Shown here one piece after another: positions 1 to 10,226 of a stretch of 64,000 nt of DNA (within the stretch, counting starts at the first letter, position 1; the number at the start of each line of letters is the position of its first letter). Source of the DNA: Salinivibrio sp. ES.052 (lineage in GTDB: Bacteria; Pseudomonadota; Gammaproteobacteria; Enterobacterales; Vibrionaceae); assembly GCF_900141775.1 (NCBI RefSeq), contig NZ_FSRI01000003.1, forward strand, positions 310,001 to 374,000, given 5' to 3'. The notes below the pieces were generated by a model. It saw only the letters and a list, made by a program, of their open reading frames with translations. It did no database searches and was not told the origin of the DNA. The position numbers and the translations under genes are program-made.

Positions 1-1895
1 ATTCCGATGATGCGGCCGTCTAAGCCTACGTACTTGTACCAGTAGTCAGCAATACCCGCTTCAATCGCAATGCGTGCAGTGACGTCTGATGGCAATACCG
101 ACTCGCGATAAGCGGCATCTTGCTTATCGAATAAATCAGTGCTTGGCATGGATACCACACGTACCTGTTTGCCTGCGTCGCTCAGTTTCGCCGCTGACTC
201 CCTGGCCAGTTCGACTTCAGAGCCGGTCGCAATCAAGATCAGATCAGGCTTGCCTGCACAATCTTTGAGGATGTAACCGCCTTTGGCAATGTTCGCCAAT
301 TGGGTCTCATCACGCTCTTGCTGGGCGAGACCTTGACGCGAAAATACCAGCGCACTTGGGCCGTCTTTACGCTCAACCGCAGCTTTCCACGCGACCGCGG
401 ATTCAACTTGGTCACACGGGCGCCACATGCTCATGTTGGGTGTTTGGCGCAAGGTGGCCATTTGCTCAACCGGCTGGTGAGTCGGGCCATCTTCACCCAA
501 GCCGATTGAATCGTGCGTGTAAACCTGAATGTTTTGCGTCTTCATCAGGGCTGCCATGCGCATCGCATTACGGGCATACTCCATGAAGATTAGGAAGGTT
601 GCGCCGTAAGGCACAAAGCCACCGTGCAGGGCAATGCCGTTGATGATAGCCGTCATACCAAATTCACGCACACCGTAGTGCAGGTAGTTACCGCTCGCAT
701 CGTCGGCACTGATCGCTTTAGAGCCTGACCACATGGTCAAGTTAGACGGGGCTAAGTCGGCTGAACCACCCAGAAGCTCTGGCAGCAGTTTACCAAATGC
801 TTCTAACACGTTTTGCGACGCTTTACGTGATGCAATCTTCGCTGGGTTCGCTTGTAGATCTGCGATCAATTTTTGGGTTTCGCTGTCCCAGTTGCTTGGC
901 AGTTCACCGTTCATGCGACGGGTAAATTCTGCGGCAAGCTCTGGATACTGTGCTTGGTACGCCGCAAACTGCTTGTTCCAAGCTGCTTCTTTAGCCGCAC
1001 CGGCTTCTTTAGCGTCCCACTGAGCATAAATGTCTTGTGGGATGTCGAAAGGCGCGTGCTCCCAACCTAAGAACTCACGTGCCGCTTGTACTTCGTCATC
1101 ACCCAGCGGAGCACCGTGACAATCGTGGCTGCCCGATTTATTTGGCGAGCCATAACCGATGGTGGTTTTGGTGCAGATCAGCGTCGGTTTACCGGTTTCG
1201 GCTTTCGCGGCGCTCAATGCGGCTTGAATCGCATTCGCATCGTGGCCATCGACAGCCGGGATCACATGCCAGCCGTATGACTCAAAACGCTTGGCGGTAT
1301 CGTCAGAGAACCAACCCTCAACGTGACCGTCGATTGAGATGCCGTTGTCATCCCAGAAGGCGATCAATTTACCTAGGCCTAGTGTCCCCGCCAGTGAGCA
1401 TGATTCGTGAGAGATGCCTTCCATCAAGCAGCCGTCACCCAAGAACGCGTAGGTGTGGTGATCAACAATGTCGTGACCATCACGGTTAAATTGTGCGGCT
1501 AGAGCTTTCTCTGCCACAGCCATACCGACCGCATTGGTAATGCCTTGGCCAAGTGGGCCTGTGGTGGTTTCAATACCTGGTGCATAGCCATATTCAGGGT
1601 GCCCTGGGGTATTCGAGTGCAACTGACGGAACTGTTTGAGATCGTCGATAGACAGATCGTAGCCGGTCAGGTGTAGCAATGAATAGATCAGCATTGAGCC
1701 GTGGCCGTTTGATAGCACAAAGCGATCACGGTTGGCCCAATCTGGGTTTTGTGGGTTGTGGTTCATGTGGTCGCGCCACAGTACTTCAGCGATATCTGCC
1801 ATGCCCATTGGGGCGCCTGGGTGACCAGATTTGGCTTTTTGAACGCCGTCCATCGCAAGGGCGCGGATGGCGTTGGCTAGCATTTTGCGTTCCAT
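1..1895 (-). CDS. tkt: Transketolase (C-terminus beyond window)
   Basis: Thiamine-diphosphate enzyme of the non-oxidative pentose phosphate pathway that moves two-carbon units between sugar phosphates. The reverse strand is open from the ATG at 1895 to the window edge (631 codons); the family is about 663 residues, so roughly 30 C-terminal residues are missing. The N-terminus reads [17 protein letters not shown], followed by the cofactor-region motifs [32 protein letters not shown] and the ThDP/Mg motif [12 protein letters not shown]. Further on are [19 protein letters not shown] and [16 protein letters not shown] weak TAGGT ribosome site precedes the start. It lies downstream of transaldolase on the same strand, a functional pairing common in Vibrionaceae. 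Only the exact C-terminus is uncertain. Confidence 0.96.
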   Translation of the reverse strand, partial: MERKMLANAIRALAMDGVQKAKSGHPGAPMGMADIAEVLWRDHMNHNPQNPDWANRDRFVLSNGHGSMLIYSLLHLTGYDLSIDDLKQFRQLHSNTPGHPEYGYAPGIETTTGPLGQGITNAVGMAVAEKALAAQFNRDGHDIVDHHTYAFLGDGCLMEGISHESCSLAGTLGLGKLIAFWDDNGISIDGHVEGWFSDDTAKRFESYGWHVIPAVDGHDANAIQAALSAAKAETGKPTLICTKTTIGYGSPNKSGSHDCHGAPLGDDEVQAAREFLGWEHAPFDIPQDIYAQWDAKEAGAAKEAAWNKQFAAYQAQYPELAAEFTRRMNGELPSNWDSETQKLIADLQANPAKIASRKASQNVLEAFGKLLPELLGGSADLAPSNLTMWSGSKAISADDASGNYLHYGVREFGMTAIINGIALHGGFVPYGATFLIFMEYARNAMRMAALMKTQNIQVYTHDSIGLGEDGPTHQPVEQMATLRQTPNMSMWRPCDQVESAVAWKAAVERKDGPSALVFSRQGLAQQERDETQLANIAKGGYILKDCAGKPDLILIATGSEVELARESAAKLSDAGKQVRVVSMPSTDLFDKQDAAYRESVLPSDVTARIAIEAGIADYWYKYVGLDGRIIG

Positions 1896-1942
1896 GTGTT
1901 TACCTACAGGTTGAACAGGTGAAATAGAGTCAAACAGTATCA

Positions 1943-1966
1943 TAAAAGCGGCCGAAACCGCTTTTA
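1943..1966 (-). terminator. Hairpin between tal and tkt
   Basis: An inverted repeat with an 8-9 bp stem (AAAAGCGG / CCGCTTTT) and a 6-nt loop lies in the 98-bp gap between transaldolase and transketolase. Stem ends are A/T rich on both sides but no long U-run follows, so it is more likely an attenuating or weak terminator than a full stop. It could make tkt expression partly independent of tal. Confidence 0.5.
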
Positions 1967-1993
1967 TTGTGTTAAATCACGCTTTGTGTCGGA

Positions 1994-2944
1994 TCACAGT
2001 TGTTCGCGAATCATGTCTTCCAATTTACCTTGGTCGACTGCGAAGTTACGGATGCCTTCAGCAAGTTTCTCGATGGCCATCGGATCTTGGTTATGTTCCC
2101 ACAAGAATTCCGCATGGGTCATACGTGCTGGGCGTTGTTCGGTCGCGCCTGTGTCTTTTAGTTTCACAGGAATGTCGCCTTCAGCGTCGCTCAACTCTTG
2201 CAACAGTTGAGGGCTAATGGTGAGACGATCACAGCCTGCTAATTCCATGATTTCGCCAGCATTACGGAAGCTGGCACCCATGACAACCGTGTCGTAGCCG
2301 TGGGCTTTGTAATAATTGTAAATGGTGGTGACAGATTTCACGCCTGGATCGTCCGCAGGTTCAAAGTCGCGACCTTCTTTGGCTTTGTACCAATCCATAA
2401 TACGGCCAACAAACGGTGAAATCAGGTAAGCGCCGGCTTCGGCACACGCACGTGCTTGGGCAAACGAGAATAAGAGTGTCAGGTTGCAGTTGATCCCTTC
2501 TTTTTCCAGGATCTCCGCAGCGCGGATGCCTTCCCATGTTGAAGCCAGTTTGATCAGAATTCGTTCGTTGCTGATCCCCGCCTCGTTGTACATGCTGATA
2601 AGCTTACGTGCTTTGGTAACGCTTGCTTCAGTGTCATAGGATAAACGTGCGTCTACCTCGGTGGAGATGCGACCTGGGATCACATTGAGGATTTCTTTAC
2701 CAATATTTACCGCTAGACGGTCACAGGTATCTGCGACTTGCTGGTCTGCGTTGCTGCTGTGAGATTTCGCATACGCAATCGCTTCATCGATCAACGGCGC
2801 ATATTCTTTGATTTGCGCAGCTTTCAGGATTAGAGAAGGGTTAGTTGTCGCGTCTTGCGGTTGGTATTTTTTAATCGCTTCGATGTCGCCTGTATCAGCG
2901 ACCACAGTGGTTAGGGCTCGGAGTTGGTCCAGTTTGTTGCTCAT
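1994..2944 (-). CDS. tal: Transaldolase
   Basis: Class I aldolase-fold enzyme of the pentose phosphate pathway that transfers dihydroxyacetone units by a Schiff-base lysine. From [12 protein letters not shown] the product is 316 residues, the usual length of TalB-type enzymes. Diagnostic stretches are [27 protein letters not shown] near the N-terminus, the catalytic-lysine segment [28 protein letters not shown], and [12 protein letters not shown]. The frame is open two codons further upstream (ATG at 2950), but MSNKLDQ matches the family start. It is followed by transketolase and preceded by a SorC-type regulator on the same strand, which suggests sugar-phosphate control of the pair. Confidence 0.96.
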   Translation of the reverse strand: MSNKLDQLRALTTVVADTGDIEAIKKYQPQDATTNPSLILKAAQIKEYAPLIDEAIAYAKSHSSNADQQVADTCDRLAVNIGKEILNVIPGRISTEVDARLSYDTEASVTKARKLISMYNEAGISNERILIKLASTWEGIRAAEILEKEGINCNLTLLFSFAQARACAEAGAYLISPFVGRIMDWYKAKEGRDFEPADDPGVKSVTTIYNYYKAHGYDTVVMGASFRNAGEIMELAGCDRLTISPQLLQELSDAEGDIPVKLKDTGATEQRPARMTHAEFLWEHNQDPMAIEKLAEGIRNFAVDQGKLEDMIREQL

Positions 2945-3047
2945 CTTCACACACCTTCTTTACGTGATAGGCCCAGACGCCGAACTTACGTGTTAACGCT
3001 TGCTCTGAATTGAACAGATGCAATGCGTCTGAGCAAATGATGTAACG

Positions 3048-3076
3048 ATCTTTGAGTTTTTTACGTCACTTGTCAA
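3048..3076 (-). promoter_or_regulatory. Possible sigma-70 promoter for tal
   Basis: On the minus strand TTGACA (3076-3071) is followed after 17 nt by AAAGAT (3053-3048), a perfect -35 and a weak -10, about 100 nt upstream of the transaldolase start. Placement and spacing are right for a promoter of tal(-tkt), but this is pattern matching only. Confidence 0.35.
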
Positions 3077-3124
3077 TTGTATTGCGACATAAAGAGAGTT
3101 AAGTCTCACTCTTTCGTCAGTAAT

Positions 3125-4141
3125 TTACTCATCCTGTTGAAATATAAACTGTGTTTCATCAGGCGTGGGTTCAGACATATTAAGCAGCGCCATGGCACAG
3201 CTGGCACTGGTTGCCAACACATCAATCACGCCAGTGCGCAGAGCGCCAAGAATCGACAAGGCTTTACGACTTTCACTGGCCATGGCTATCACACTTGGTA
3301 TACGCGCCAAGTCCGGCATCGCGAGCCCGACCACTCGGCCTCGCATCAAATTATCGGCTGGCTGCCCATCCAATCGAAAAAAATCAAATCCACCAATATC
3401 TCCGACAATACCATGGTTCACACGTGCTTCAACAAACTCGCGTGCGGTAAAGCAACCCAATTTGACCATATGACTATTTTCATCCATATCGCCAATGCCG
3501 ACCAGCGCAAATTCAGCTTTTCTGGCCTGGTTCAAGGTTTCACTGATGTTTGGGTGGGAGACGAACACTTGTTGGATTGACTCGTTGTCCACGTAAGCAG
3601 GGGAATAGAGTGTTTCACTGCTTCCTCCAAATTTTTTCGCTAGACGTCGACAGATATGATCAGCATTAAACGCATCACCACTGCGGTGTGTGCCGCCAAT
3701 TGCGCAAACAAAACGAGCTTGGCGGTGAGATACAACGCCTGGATGATCAGCGACGGCTGCAACGTTTTGGCCTTGACCAACAGCAACCACCATACCGTCA
3801 TTGAGATTGCCATCAAGATAAGATGACACCAACGTGGCAACCTGAGTGCGTTGCTCCTCTGCACTGGGCTGGTCGAGAGAAATTAAGGCACGTTTGAGAT
3901 TGAATCTCGCCATCAGTCGCTGTTCAAGCTGAGCACTGTGCACGGGATGAAATTTCACAGTGATCTCCACAATGCCTTCTTCCCGTGCTTTGCGCAGTAG
4001 GCGGCTCACTTTGGGGCGACTAATTTTATACTTGCGCGCGATTTCTTCCTGTGTCGCGCTTTGTTGGTAGTACAAAATGGCGATCTCGGTAAGAAGATCC
4101 GTATCTTCGTGAAAACTGTCGGGCGGCGTTGGCATGCTCAT
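3125..4141 (-). CDS. SorC/DeoR-type sugar-binding transcriptional regulator
   Basis: Predicted cytoplasmic regulator of 338 residues. An N-terminal helix-turn-helix (about residues 28-52, with ATQEEIARKYKISRPKVSRLL) is followed by a SorC-type effector domain related to sugar-phosphate isomerases (about 60-330, including GQGQNVAAVAD, FALVGIGDMDENSHMVKLG and VGDIGGFDFF). Members of this family bind phosphorylated sugars. It lies upstream of tal and tkt on the same strand with a 180-bp gap, so control of these pentose-phosphate genes is a reasonable inference, as is autoregulation. Start choice is uncertain by two codons (a second ATG at 4135); no strong ribosome site is visible. Confidence 0.85.
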   Translation of the reverse strand: MSMPTPPDSFHEDTDLLTEIAILYYQQSATQEEIARKYKISRPKVSRLLRKAREEGIVEITVKFHPVHSAQLEQRLMARFNLKRALISLDQPSAEEQRTQVATLVSSYLDGNLNDGMVVAVGQGQNVAAVADHPGVVSHRQARFVCAIGGTHRSGDAFNADHICRRLAKKFGGSSETLYSPAYVDNESIQQVFVSHPNISETLNQARKAEFALVGIGDMDENSHMVKLGCFTAREFVEARVNHGIVGDIGGFDFFRLDGQPADNLMRGRVVGLAMPDLARIPSVIAMASESRKALSILGALRTGVIDVLATSASCAMALLNMSEPTPDETQFIFQQDE

Positions 4142-4459
4142 GTTCTATTGTCTCGCGGCTAAACGGTATCTCAGGTACAACATTGAGACACTGTGAATGC
4201 AATGGTTATCAGTATATCTTTGTTATTCGCAATGAACAAACGTTCTCAATAAATACGAATGTTCACTCTGAGAGGAGAGGTATTGCAGTAAAAAGCGCTA
4301 ACGGGAGAGATGGCTTGGGGGAGCGAGAAAAATCATGTTTGAAAAAATAGCCATTACTATCTAGTTTTATTATGTCCCCGTTAATATGTTCTATCGGTAA
4401 TTGATAACTACAAGAAGTAAGATGACGGGCCCGTCTTTGGTTTAGGGGAGTGTGTTTTT
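4142..4459. promoter_or_regulatory. Divergent intergenic region with operator-like repeats
   Basis: This 318-bp gap separates the divergent SorC regulator and the 7TM-EAL gene. It holds a GAAC-N4-GTTC palindrome at 4234-4245 and a nearby related half site (GAATGTTCA, about 4257-4265), which could be operator sites of the SorC protein or another factor. A short open frame at 4129-4350 has no homology I recognise and no good ribosome site, so I do not call it a gene. Confidence 0.3.
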
Positions 4460-7033
4460 ATGCACGCACTGCAATCACGACAGTCCCTTATCTGGGTTGC
4501 CATCTTGCTCGCTCTGTTTGCAATGGTGGCTATCGGGATTTGGATGATGAACTTGAATCGCAGTTCAGAACCTGCGCAACCGCTCCTTGACACCCATTAT
4601 AGTTATTTTATTGATGAAACAAACGAGCTGTCGCTTGGTTATGTCATGGGTCATGCGCCTTTCACGTCCGTTACCGATTCGAGTGATATTCCTTGGAAGC
4701 TCGCCTATCAAACATATTGGATAAAGATTGATTTTGATTATGATGGGCTCAGAGAACGCTCGGTTTATGTGATCACTGACAATACGTCGATCGATTATCT
4801 GGATGCCTACCATATCCTTGATGAGGAAAAAGTGCGCTCGCAGATAAAAGCAGGTGACATGACGTTGGATCGGCTGAATCAACTTCCTCTGCCTGCAGCG
4901 GTACCTGTGACACTACTGCCTAATGAAGCCAACCAATTACTCATCAAAGTTACGTCGAGCGATATGGCGACCATGCCATTAAACGTGATCCCTTATAAAG
5001 AATACGGACATCTCGCCAAATCATTGCATCTGATTTGGGGGGGCTTTATTACATTTACTTTTCTTGTCGCATTGTATAGCGCGGGAGTCTATGTATATAG
5101 CCGTGAGCGTGTGTATTGGATATTTGTACTAGCAACCGTGATGAGCACATTGGTGGTCAGTGTGAATCATGGATTTAGTCGATATTTCTTACCGAGTACT
5201 GTCCAAATGTTTGTCAGTAATCATTTGATCGCTATAACGGTATGCTTGCTAGCCGTAGGTTTGTGGTTTACTTACTATTTTTTGGACTTTGAACGAAGCC
5301 CTGTTCATCAGCGGGCGCATTCACTGTTTTTATTCACCACCGGTGGATTGATTGGGCTCGCATTACTCAGTTTTATTACACCCACCTATATTTCTCTCTC
5401 TTTTGTTTTCATTGCTCAGCTCCCTGTTTATGGTTTGGTTTTATATTACGTGTGGCAGCAATGGCAACCGAAAAAAGCTTGGCTTCTTCTATTTTTACTC
5501 TGCTGGTTACCCGTGATGGTGGGTGGCTTTACTTTCTACGCTCTGATGCTTAACTACATTGAATACAGCCTAGTGTCACGTTATGCGTTAATGATGTCGC
5601 TTGGCCTCACCATGATTTTTTTCTCCTTAGCATTAGCCGAGCGTTTCCGTTTCCAGCGGATGCAGGCCATGCAAGCATTAACGCATGATACCTTAAGCTG
5701 TCTTCCCAACAATAATGTGTTGCATATGGTGATCAACGACATGATCAGTCGAAATTTCAGCTTTTATATTTGCTGCTTGTCAGTTGATAACTATAAGAAT
5801 TTGTTACCTTATTTGGACGAAGTCGCGCGTGATGAATATATCAATGCGGTGGCGCACCGCATTAATGAGACGTTAATCGTGCAGCCAGTCCAAGAAATTA
5901 AAACCGATACGGATATGCCCAGTTATCGTTTAGGGTGTTTAAAAGAGGGTGTCTTTACCTTTTTGATTGGAGATGTGGACCAAGCTACATGCGATAATGT
6001 GCTTGATTCTGTCGTAAAAGGTTTAAATGGTGAATTGTGCGTTGGCTCTTTTGTTACCCAAGTCAATGCGCGCATTGGTGTTTGTCATTATCCGACGGAT
6101 GGCGATCATCCTAGTTTATTGATTAGTCGTGCAATGAATGCGATTGATCAGCACCGATCGGTGCCTAGCAGTTATGTCCACTTTAGTTCTTATGAATTTC
6201 GTCACCGTCAATTACATGTTTCATTGGTAACCGATTTAAGAGATGCAATTGAAAACGATGGCCTCGAGCTTTATCACCAACCTCAAATTGATTTACGTAC
6301 AGGCTCGGTGCATGGGTCAGAGGTTCTCGCTCGTTGGACTCACCCAGAGTATGGCCAGATATCGCCTGATGTGTTTGTACGAATGGCCGAGGACGTCGGA
6401 ATCATTAATCATTTGACCCTATGGGTCATTCGCCGGGCTTTTGAGCAACAAGCTCAGCTGATCAGTCACGGGCACTGTCGTCGGCTATCGATTAATATCA
6501 GCGCGTCAGATATCTATATCCCTAACCTAGCCAGCCGGGTGGTTGAGCTAGCAAAACAATATGAGATACCCACCAACCTTGTGTCGCTTGAGCTAACCGA
6601 GTCAGTCATGGTTGAAGATTATAATTGGTTAAAAAAGCTAATTTCTGACCTATCGATGAGCGGTATTGAAGTGTCAATTGATGACTATGGAACGGGCTAT
6701 TCATCATTGTACTTTCTTTCTCAGCTTCCATTCACTGAGCTTAAAATTGATCGTAGTTTTGTTCGAGATCTCGCCAAAAATGGCCGCCACCAAAGTATTG
6801 TTCGTGCCACAACTGATATGGCGCGTTCACTCGGTGTGATGGTGGTGGCTGAGGGGGTTGAAAGTGAAGATGCGGAGACGTTACTGCGACGGTATGGGGT
6901 CGATGTTTCCCAAGGGTATTACTATTCTCGTCCGATCCCCTTTAGCCAATATTTGGCCTACGTAAAACGTATCGATAGTGTGCAACCACATTCCGTTTTG
7001 CGTGACGAAAACCGGCGTTCTTCATCGGGATAA
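4460..7033 (+). CDS. 7TM sensory c-di-GMP phosphodiesterase (degenerate GGDEF, EAL)
   Basis: Membrane signalling protein of 857 residues. One N-terminal membrane segment (about 11-32), a periplasmic 7TMR-DISM-like extracellular domain (about 45-180), seven membrane helices (about 190-400), then GGDEF and EAL domains. The GGDEF site is destroyed: the signature position (about residues 490-505) reads YRLGCLKEGVFTFLIGD, so no cyclase activity is expected. The EAL domain keeps its metal and catalytic set: EVLARW (about 621), LTESVM (about 712), DDYGTGYSS (about 739), KIDRSF and AEGVES (about 797). It should hydrolyse c-di-GMP. A GGGGAG ribosome site precedes the ATG. It lies 45 bp upstream of a globin-linked diguanylate cyclase, so the two opposing enzymes may be co-transcribed. 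Confidence 0.9.
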   Translation: MHALQSRQSLIWVAILLALFAMVAIGIWMMNLNRSSEPAQPLLDTHYSYFIDETNELSLGYVMGHAPFTSVTDSSDIPWKLAYQTYWIKIDFDYDGLRERSVYVITDNTSIDYLDAYHILDEEKVRSQIKAGDMTLDRLNQLPLPAAVPVTLLPNEANQLLIKVTSSDMATMPLNVIPYKEYGHLAKSLHLIWGGFITFTFLVALYSAGVYVYSRERVYWIFVLATVMSTLVVSVNHGFSRYFLPSTVQMFVSNHLIAITVCLLAVGLWFTYYFLDFERSPVHQRAHSLFLFTTGGLIGLALLSFITPTYISLSFVFIAQLPVYGLVLYYVWQQWQPKKAWLLLFLLCWLPVMVGGFTFYALMLNYIEYSLVSRYALMMSLGLTMIFFSLALAERFRFQRMQAMQALTHDTLSCLPNNNVLHMVINDMISRNFSFYICCLSVDNYKNLLPYLDEVARDEYINAVAHRINETLIVQPVQEIKTDTDMPSYRLGCLKEGVFTFLIGDVDQATCDNVLDSVVKGLNGELCVGSFVTQVNARIGVCHYPTDGDHPSLLISRAMNAIDQHRSVPSSYVHFSSYEFRHRQLHVSLVTDLRDAIENDGLELYHQPQIDLRTGSVHGSEVLARWTHPEYGQISPDVFVRMAEDVGIINHLTLWVIRRAFEQQAQLISHGHCRRLSINISASDIYIPNLASRVVELAKQYEIPTNLVSLELTESVMVEDYNWLKKLISDLSMSGIEVSIDDYGTGYSSLYFLSQLPFTELKIDRSFVRDLAKNGRHQSIVRATTDMARSLGVMVVAEGVESEDAETLLRRYGVDVSQGYYYSRPIPFSQYLAYVKRIDSVQPHSVLRDENRRSSSG

Positions 7034-7078
7034 GATGCATCGGTATGGTCAGGGGCAGCCCATGCACTGAGGGTTAAT

Positions 7079-8161
7079 ATGAAAAGAATAGAGCAAACGC
7101 TTCTTGAACAGATGCAAATTACTGATTTAGAAATAGAGTATCGCAAGACGCTGTTCGATTTTTCAAGCTCAGACGCTCAGCATCTTCGATCGTGTAGATC
7201 AATGATTGAAAAGAACATTGAAGCGATTGTCTCTGAGTTTTACATGCATCAAACAAGCATTCCCGAAATTGCACTTCTGATAGGCGATGCAGATACCTTA
7301 ACGCGACTTCGAGGCGCTCAACATCATTATATTCTCGACTTGTTCAGTGGTTTATATGATCGTGAATATGTGAATAATCGCCTACGTATTGGTCTTGTAC
7401 ACAAACGTATCGGTGTTGACCCCAAGTTATATCTCTGCGCTGTGCATACCTTGCAGACATTATTACATCGTGCCATTGAGCAAAATAGCACAAACCCAAT
7501 GAATGCTAAGTTGACCATGATGGCGTTAGATAAGTTATTGATGTTTGATGTGTCACTGATTTTTGAAACGTACGTTGGCAGCCTGGTGAGTGAAATCGAA
7601 ACTGCCCAAGCGAAGTCAGAGCAGTATGCGCGGAGTCTGGAAGCTAAGGTTAAAGAACGGACACGTGAGCTTGAAGAGCTGTCCCGTACGGATGCTTTGA
7701 CCGGCTTATTAAATATGAGACATTTGAACGATATTCTTACCACGATGTTACGTGCTGCACAGAGGCGTCATGAGCCTGTTTCTGTGATATATATTGACAT
7801 CAATGAGTTTAAACAGATAAACGATACGTATGGGCATCAATATGGTGATGAAGTCCTCTGTGTTGTCGCGGGGATCATCTCGGAGGAGACGCGAGCAGAG
7901 GACAAGTGTTTTCGCTATGGAGGCGACGAATTTTGTATTGTCATGACAAATAGCGGTGAGGCTGACGCGAACAAGTTGCTAGTCAAACGTATCAACAAAC
8001 GAATTGAAGAAGTATTGGGAGACGTCACATTAAGTATTGGTGTCGCGCAAACGGGCCCCGTGGAATATGTAGACGCAACGACGATCATACAAATGGCGGA
8101 CGAAAAAATGTTTGCTGCGAAGTATGAGCACCATAATATCACTCATATTTCCAATACCTAA
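7079..8161 (+). CDS. Globin-coupled diguanylate cyclase (DosC-like)
   Basis: Predicted cytoplasmic haem-based oxygen sensor of 360 residues. An N-terminal protoglobin-type domain (about 10-160) contains the candidate proximal histidine His108 in LVHKRIGVDPKLYL. A middle linker with a coiled coil (about 175-205, SLEAKVKERTRELEEL) joins it to a GGDEF domain (about 205-355). The active site GGDEF is intact (281-285) and is preceded at the canonical five-residue spacing by RAED (272-275), the product-inhibition I-site. By family it makes c-di-GMP from GTP in response to O2, as in E. coli DosC. GAGGG lies upstream of the ATG. Convergent with murQ, whose stop is 13 bp away. Confidence 0.93.
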   Translation: MKRIEQTLLEQMQITDLEIEYRKTLFDFSSSDAQHLRSCRSMIEKNIEAIVSEFYMHQTSIPEIALLIGDADTLTRLRGAQHHYILDLFSGLYDREYVNNRLRIGLVHKRIGVDPKLYLCAVHTLQTLLHRAIEQNSTNPMNAKLTMMALDKLLMFDVSLIFETYVGSLVSEIETAQAKSEQYARSLEAKVKERTRELEELSRTDALTGLLNMRHLNDILTTMLRAAQRRHEPVSVIYIDINEFKQINDTYGHQYGDEVLCVVAGIISEETRAEDKCFRYGGDEFCIVMTNSGEADANKLLVKRINKRIEEVLGDVTLSIGVAQTGPVEYVDATTIIQMADEKMFAAKYEHHNITHISNT

Positions 8162-8174
8162 TCTCGCGCAGAGC

Positions 8175-9104
8175 TTAGCGCCGTTCGTCATTGACCCTCT
8201 TAAGTGCATCGCGTAAACGCCCCTGGGTTGTCTTGAGGTGTTGTTTTGCTGTTTTTGCATCCTGTGCTGCTATGATCATAAAAATAGCCACTTTGACTTC
8301 ACCCTCGGCATCAGTGAGTGTGCGTGTTGCGGTTTGTTCATCACAGCCAGTGGCTTCCATCACGATAAGCCGAGAGCGTGTGACCAATTTTTCATTGGTG
8401 GCCTTCACATCGACCATTAAGTTTTGGTAGCACTTGCCAACTTTAACCATGGCCGCCGTGGTTAACGTATTCAATACCAATTTTTGTGCGGTGCCAGACT
8501 TCATCCGTGTTGAGCCGGTTAGCGCTTCGGGACCAACTTCCGGTGTAATAGCGACCTTTGCATGCTCGTTGATGGCCGCATTGGGGTTACATGATAGGGC
8601 GATAGTAACGGCTCCTTGCTGCTTTGCATGGGCAAGGGCCCCGATCACATAGGGTGTTCGGCCGCTTGCGGCGATCCCGACAACAACATCGTTCGGTGTG
8701 ACATGGTGGGCTGAGAGGTCGGTCTTCCCTGCGTCGGGGTCGTCTTCTGCCCCCTCTTGAGCGACAAACATTGCTGGCTCTCCCCCCGCTATAATGCCGA
8801 TCACTTGTGCCGGGTTGACGCCAAAAGTCGGTGGGCACTCAACCGCATCCAGCACGCCTAGGCGGCCACTGGTGCCGGCACCCATGTAAATGAGCCGACC
8901 TCCCGCATTAAATGCTGCTGCAATGTGCTCCACTGCCTCAGCCATAGCGGGAAGTTGCGACTTTACTGCCTGTGCGACATGCTGATCTTCCTCGTTAATC
9001 ATAGAGACAATACCGAGAGTGTCTTGCTCATCGAGTCCATAGGTGTTGGGGTTTCGGGTTTCTGATAATAATTTTTTTAGCTGGTCGACGCTGGGGGCTG
9101 TCAT
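8175..9104 (-). CDS. murQ: N-acetylmuramic acid 6-phosphate etherase
   Basis: Cytoplasmic etherase that splits the lactyl ether of MurNAc-6-phosphate to give GlcNAc-6-phosphate and D-lactate in peptidoglycan recycling. The 309-residue product has the SIS-domain signature GAGTSGRLGVLDAVECPPTFG (phosphosugar site and catalytic glutamate), AEDDPDAGKTDL and LTGSTRMKSGTAQKLVLN, and length close to E. coli MurQ. It starts 9 bp after the stop of anmK on the same strand, so the two form an operon in which AnmK makes the substrate of MurQ. nagZ, acting earlier in the same pathway, is divergent from anmK. Confidence 0.96.
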   Translation of the reverse strand: MTAPSVDQLKKLLSETRNPNTYGLDEQDTLGIVSMINEEDQHVAQAVKSQLPAMAEAVEHIAAAFNAGGRLIYMGAGTSGRLGVLDAVECPPTFGVNPAQVIGIIAGGEPAMFVAQEGAEDDPDAGKTDLSAHHVTPNDVVVGIAASGRTPYVIGALAHAKQQGAVTIALSCNPNAAINEHAKVAITPEVGPEALTGSTRMKSGTAQKLVLNTLTTAAMVKVGKCYQNLMVDVKATNEKLVTRSRLIVMEATGCDEQTATRTLTDAEGEVKVAIFMIIAAQDAKTAKQHLKTTQGRLRDALKRVNDERR

Positions 9105-9113
9105 TGACGCTCC

Positions 9114-10226
9114 TTAATAGGGTAAGTAGATGGCACCTAGGCAACAGGCTTGGCTGGCTCCCGTTACGGCGGGTACATTGCCAGGTTGATGATTGATCGT
9201 TTGTTTGGCAAGCCAGGCAAACGCAATGGCCTCCATATCATCGCAACTTATCCCAATTTCATCTGTTTGTGCGATAGCCCAGTTAGGCAAAGCCTGCTGA
9301 AGTGCTTGCATCAAGGTTGTGTTATGTGCCCCGCCGCCACAAACAAAGACCCGCCCGCGTTCTAACGGACGAATAGCTAACGCGATGCTTTGCGCTGTGA
9401 GTGCCAAGAGTGTTGCTTGTACTTGATCGGGTGACAGAGAAAAGGCCAGTAACTGGCGATCGAGCCAATCGAGATTAAAATATTCACGGCCAGTGCTTTT
9501 GGGGGCAGGGCGGGCAAAATAAGCATCGGAGAGCAACCGGCTCAGTAGAGGTTGATACAGTGAGCCGCTTGCTGCCCACTTTCCGTCTTTGTCATAGGCC
9601 TGGTTGTGATGTCGCTGTGTCCAGGCATCCATCAGCATATTACCTGGGCCCGTATCGTAGCCATAGAGCGGACGATCGGGGCAAATCATCGACACGTTGG
9701 CAATGCCGCCGATATTCACAATGGCGGTGGGTTGTGTACTATCGGCACAATAATCATTATGAAAAGCTGGGACGAGAGGCGCTCCTTGGCCACCGTATGC
9801 CATATCTTTGCGTCTAAAATCCGCCACTGTGGTGATGCCTGTACGAGCAGCAATGATATTGGCATCGCCGAGTTGCATCGTAAAAGGGTATTGACCACTC
9901 GGCTGGTGATAAACGGTTTGCCCGTGGCAGCCGACCGCCGCAACATGTATGGGTTGTAAGGCGGCTTGGCTAAGCAAGGTGTTAATAGCAGAGGCATAAC
10001 ATTCCCCTAATTGGCGGTCGAGCTCACCCAGTGTGGTTACTGATACAGGGTGGCCGCGACTTAGGCGGATCACAGTGGTTTTGATATCTTGAGGAAGCGG
10101 ATCACTGTGTCGAGCGATCGACTCAATCTGACCTGCCTGTGTAAATCGTACGGCGACGACATCGATGTTATCTAAACTGGTTCCTGACATCACACCAATA
10201 TAGATATCTGCTCCGGGCTGTGACAT
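9114..10226 (-). CDS. anmK: Anhydro-N-acetylmuramic acid kinase
   Basis: Converts 1,6-anhydro-MurNAc plus ATP to MurNAc-6-phosphate for cell-wall recycling. I place the start at MSQPGADIYIGVMSGTSLD (10226) because AAGGAA lies 8 nt upstream; the open frame runs another 28 codons upstream (to 10310) without family resemblance. The resulting 370 residues match the usual length of about 370. Motifs include IGVMSGTSLDNID (most homologs have G where this has N), GCHGQTV, GDFRRKDMAYGGQGAPLVPAFH, NIGGIANVS, YDTGPGNMLMDAW, KSTGREYFN and GDDMEA-like CDDMEAIAFAWLA. In an operon with murQ. Confidence 0.95.
   Translation of the reverse strand: MSQPGADIYIGVMSGTSLDNIDVVAVRFTQAGQIESIARHSDPLPQDIKTTVIRLSRGHPVSVTTLGELDRQLGECYASAINTLLSQAALQPIHVAAVGCHGQTVYHQPSGQYPFTMQLGDANIIAARTGITTVADFRRKDMAYGGQGAPLVPAFHNDYCADSTQPTAIVNIGGIANVSMICPDRPLYGYDTGPGNMLMDAWTQRHHNQAYDKDGKWAASGSLYQPLLSRLLSDAYFARPAPKSTGREYFNLDWLDRQLLAFSLSPDQVQATLLALTAQSIALAIRPLERGRVFVCGGGAHNTTLMQALQQALPNWAIAQTDEIGISCDDMEAIAFAWLAKQTINHQPGNVPAVTGASQACCLGAIYLPY

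Noticed and set aside
1037-1489. 150-codon plus-strand open frame
   Set aside because: It lies entirely opposite the transketolase gene, whose motifs and length are unambiguous; the arginine-rich translation is typical of an antisense shadow.
4129-4350. 73-codon frame in the SorC/EAL gap
   Set aside because: No ribosome site, overlaps the SorC start region and gives no recognisable protein.
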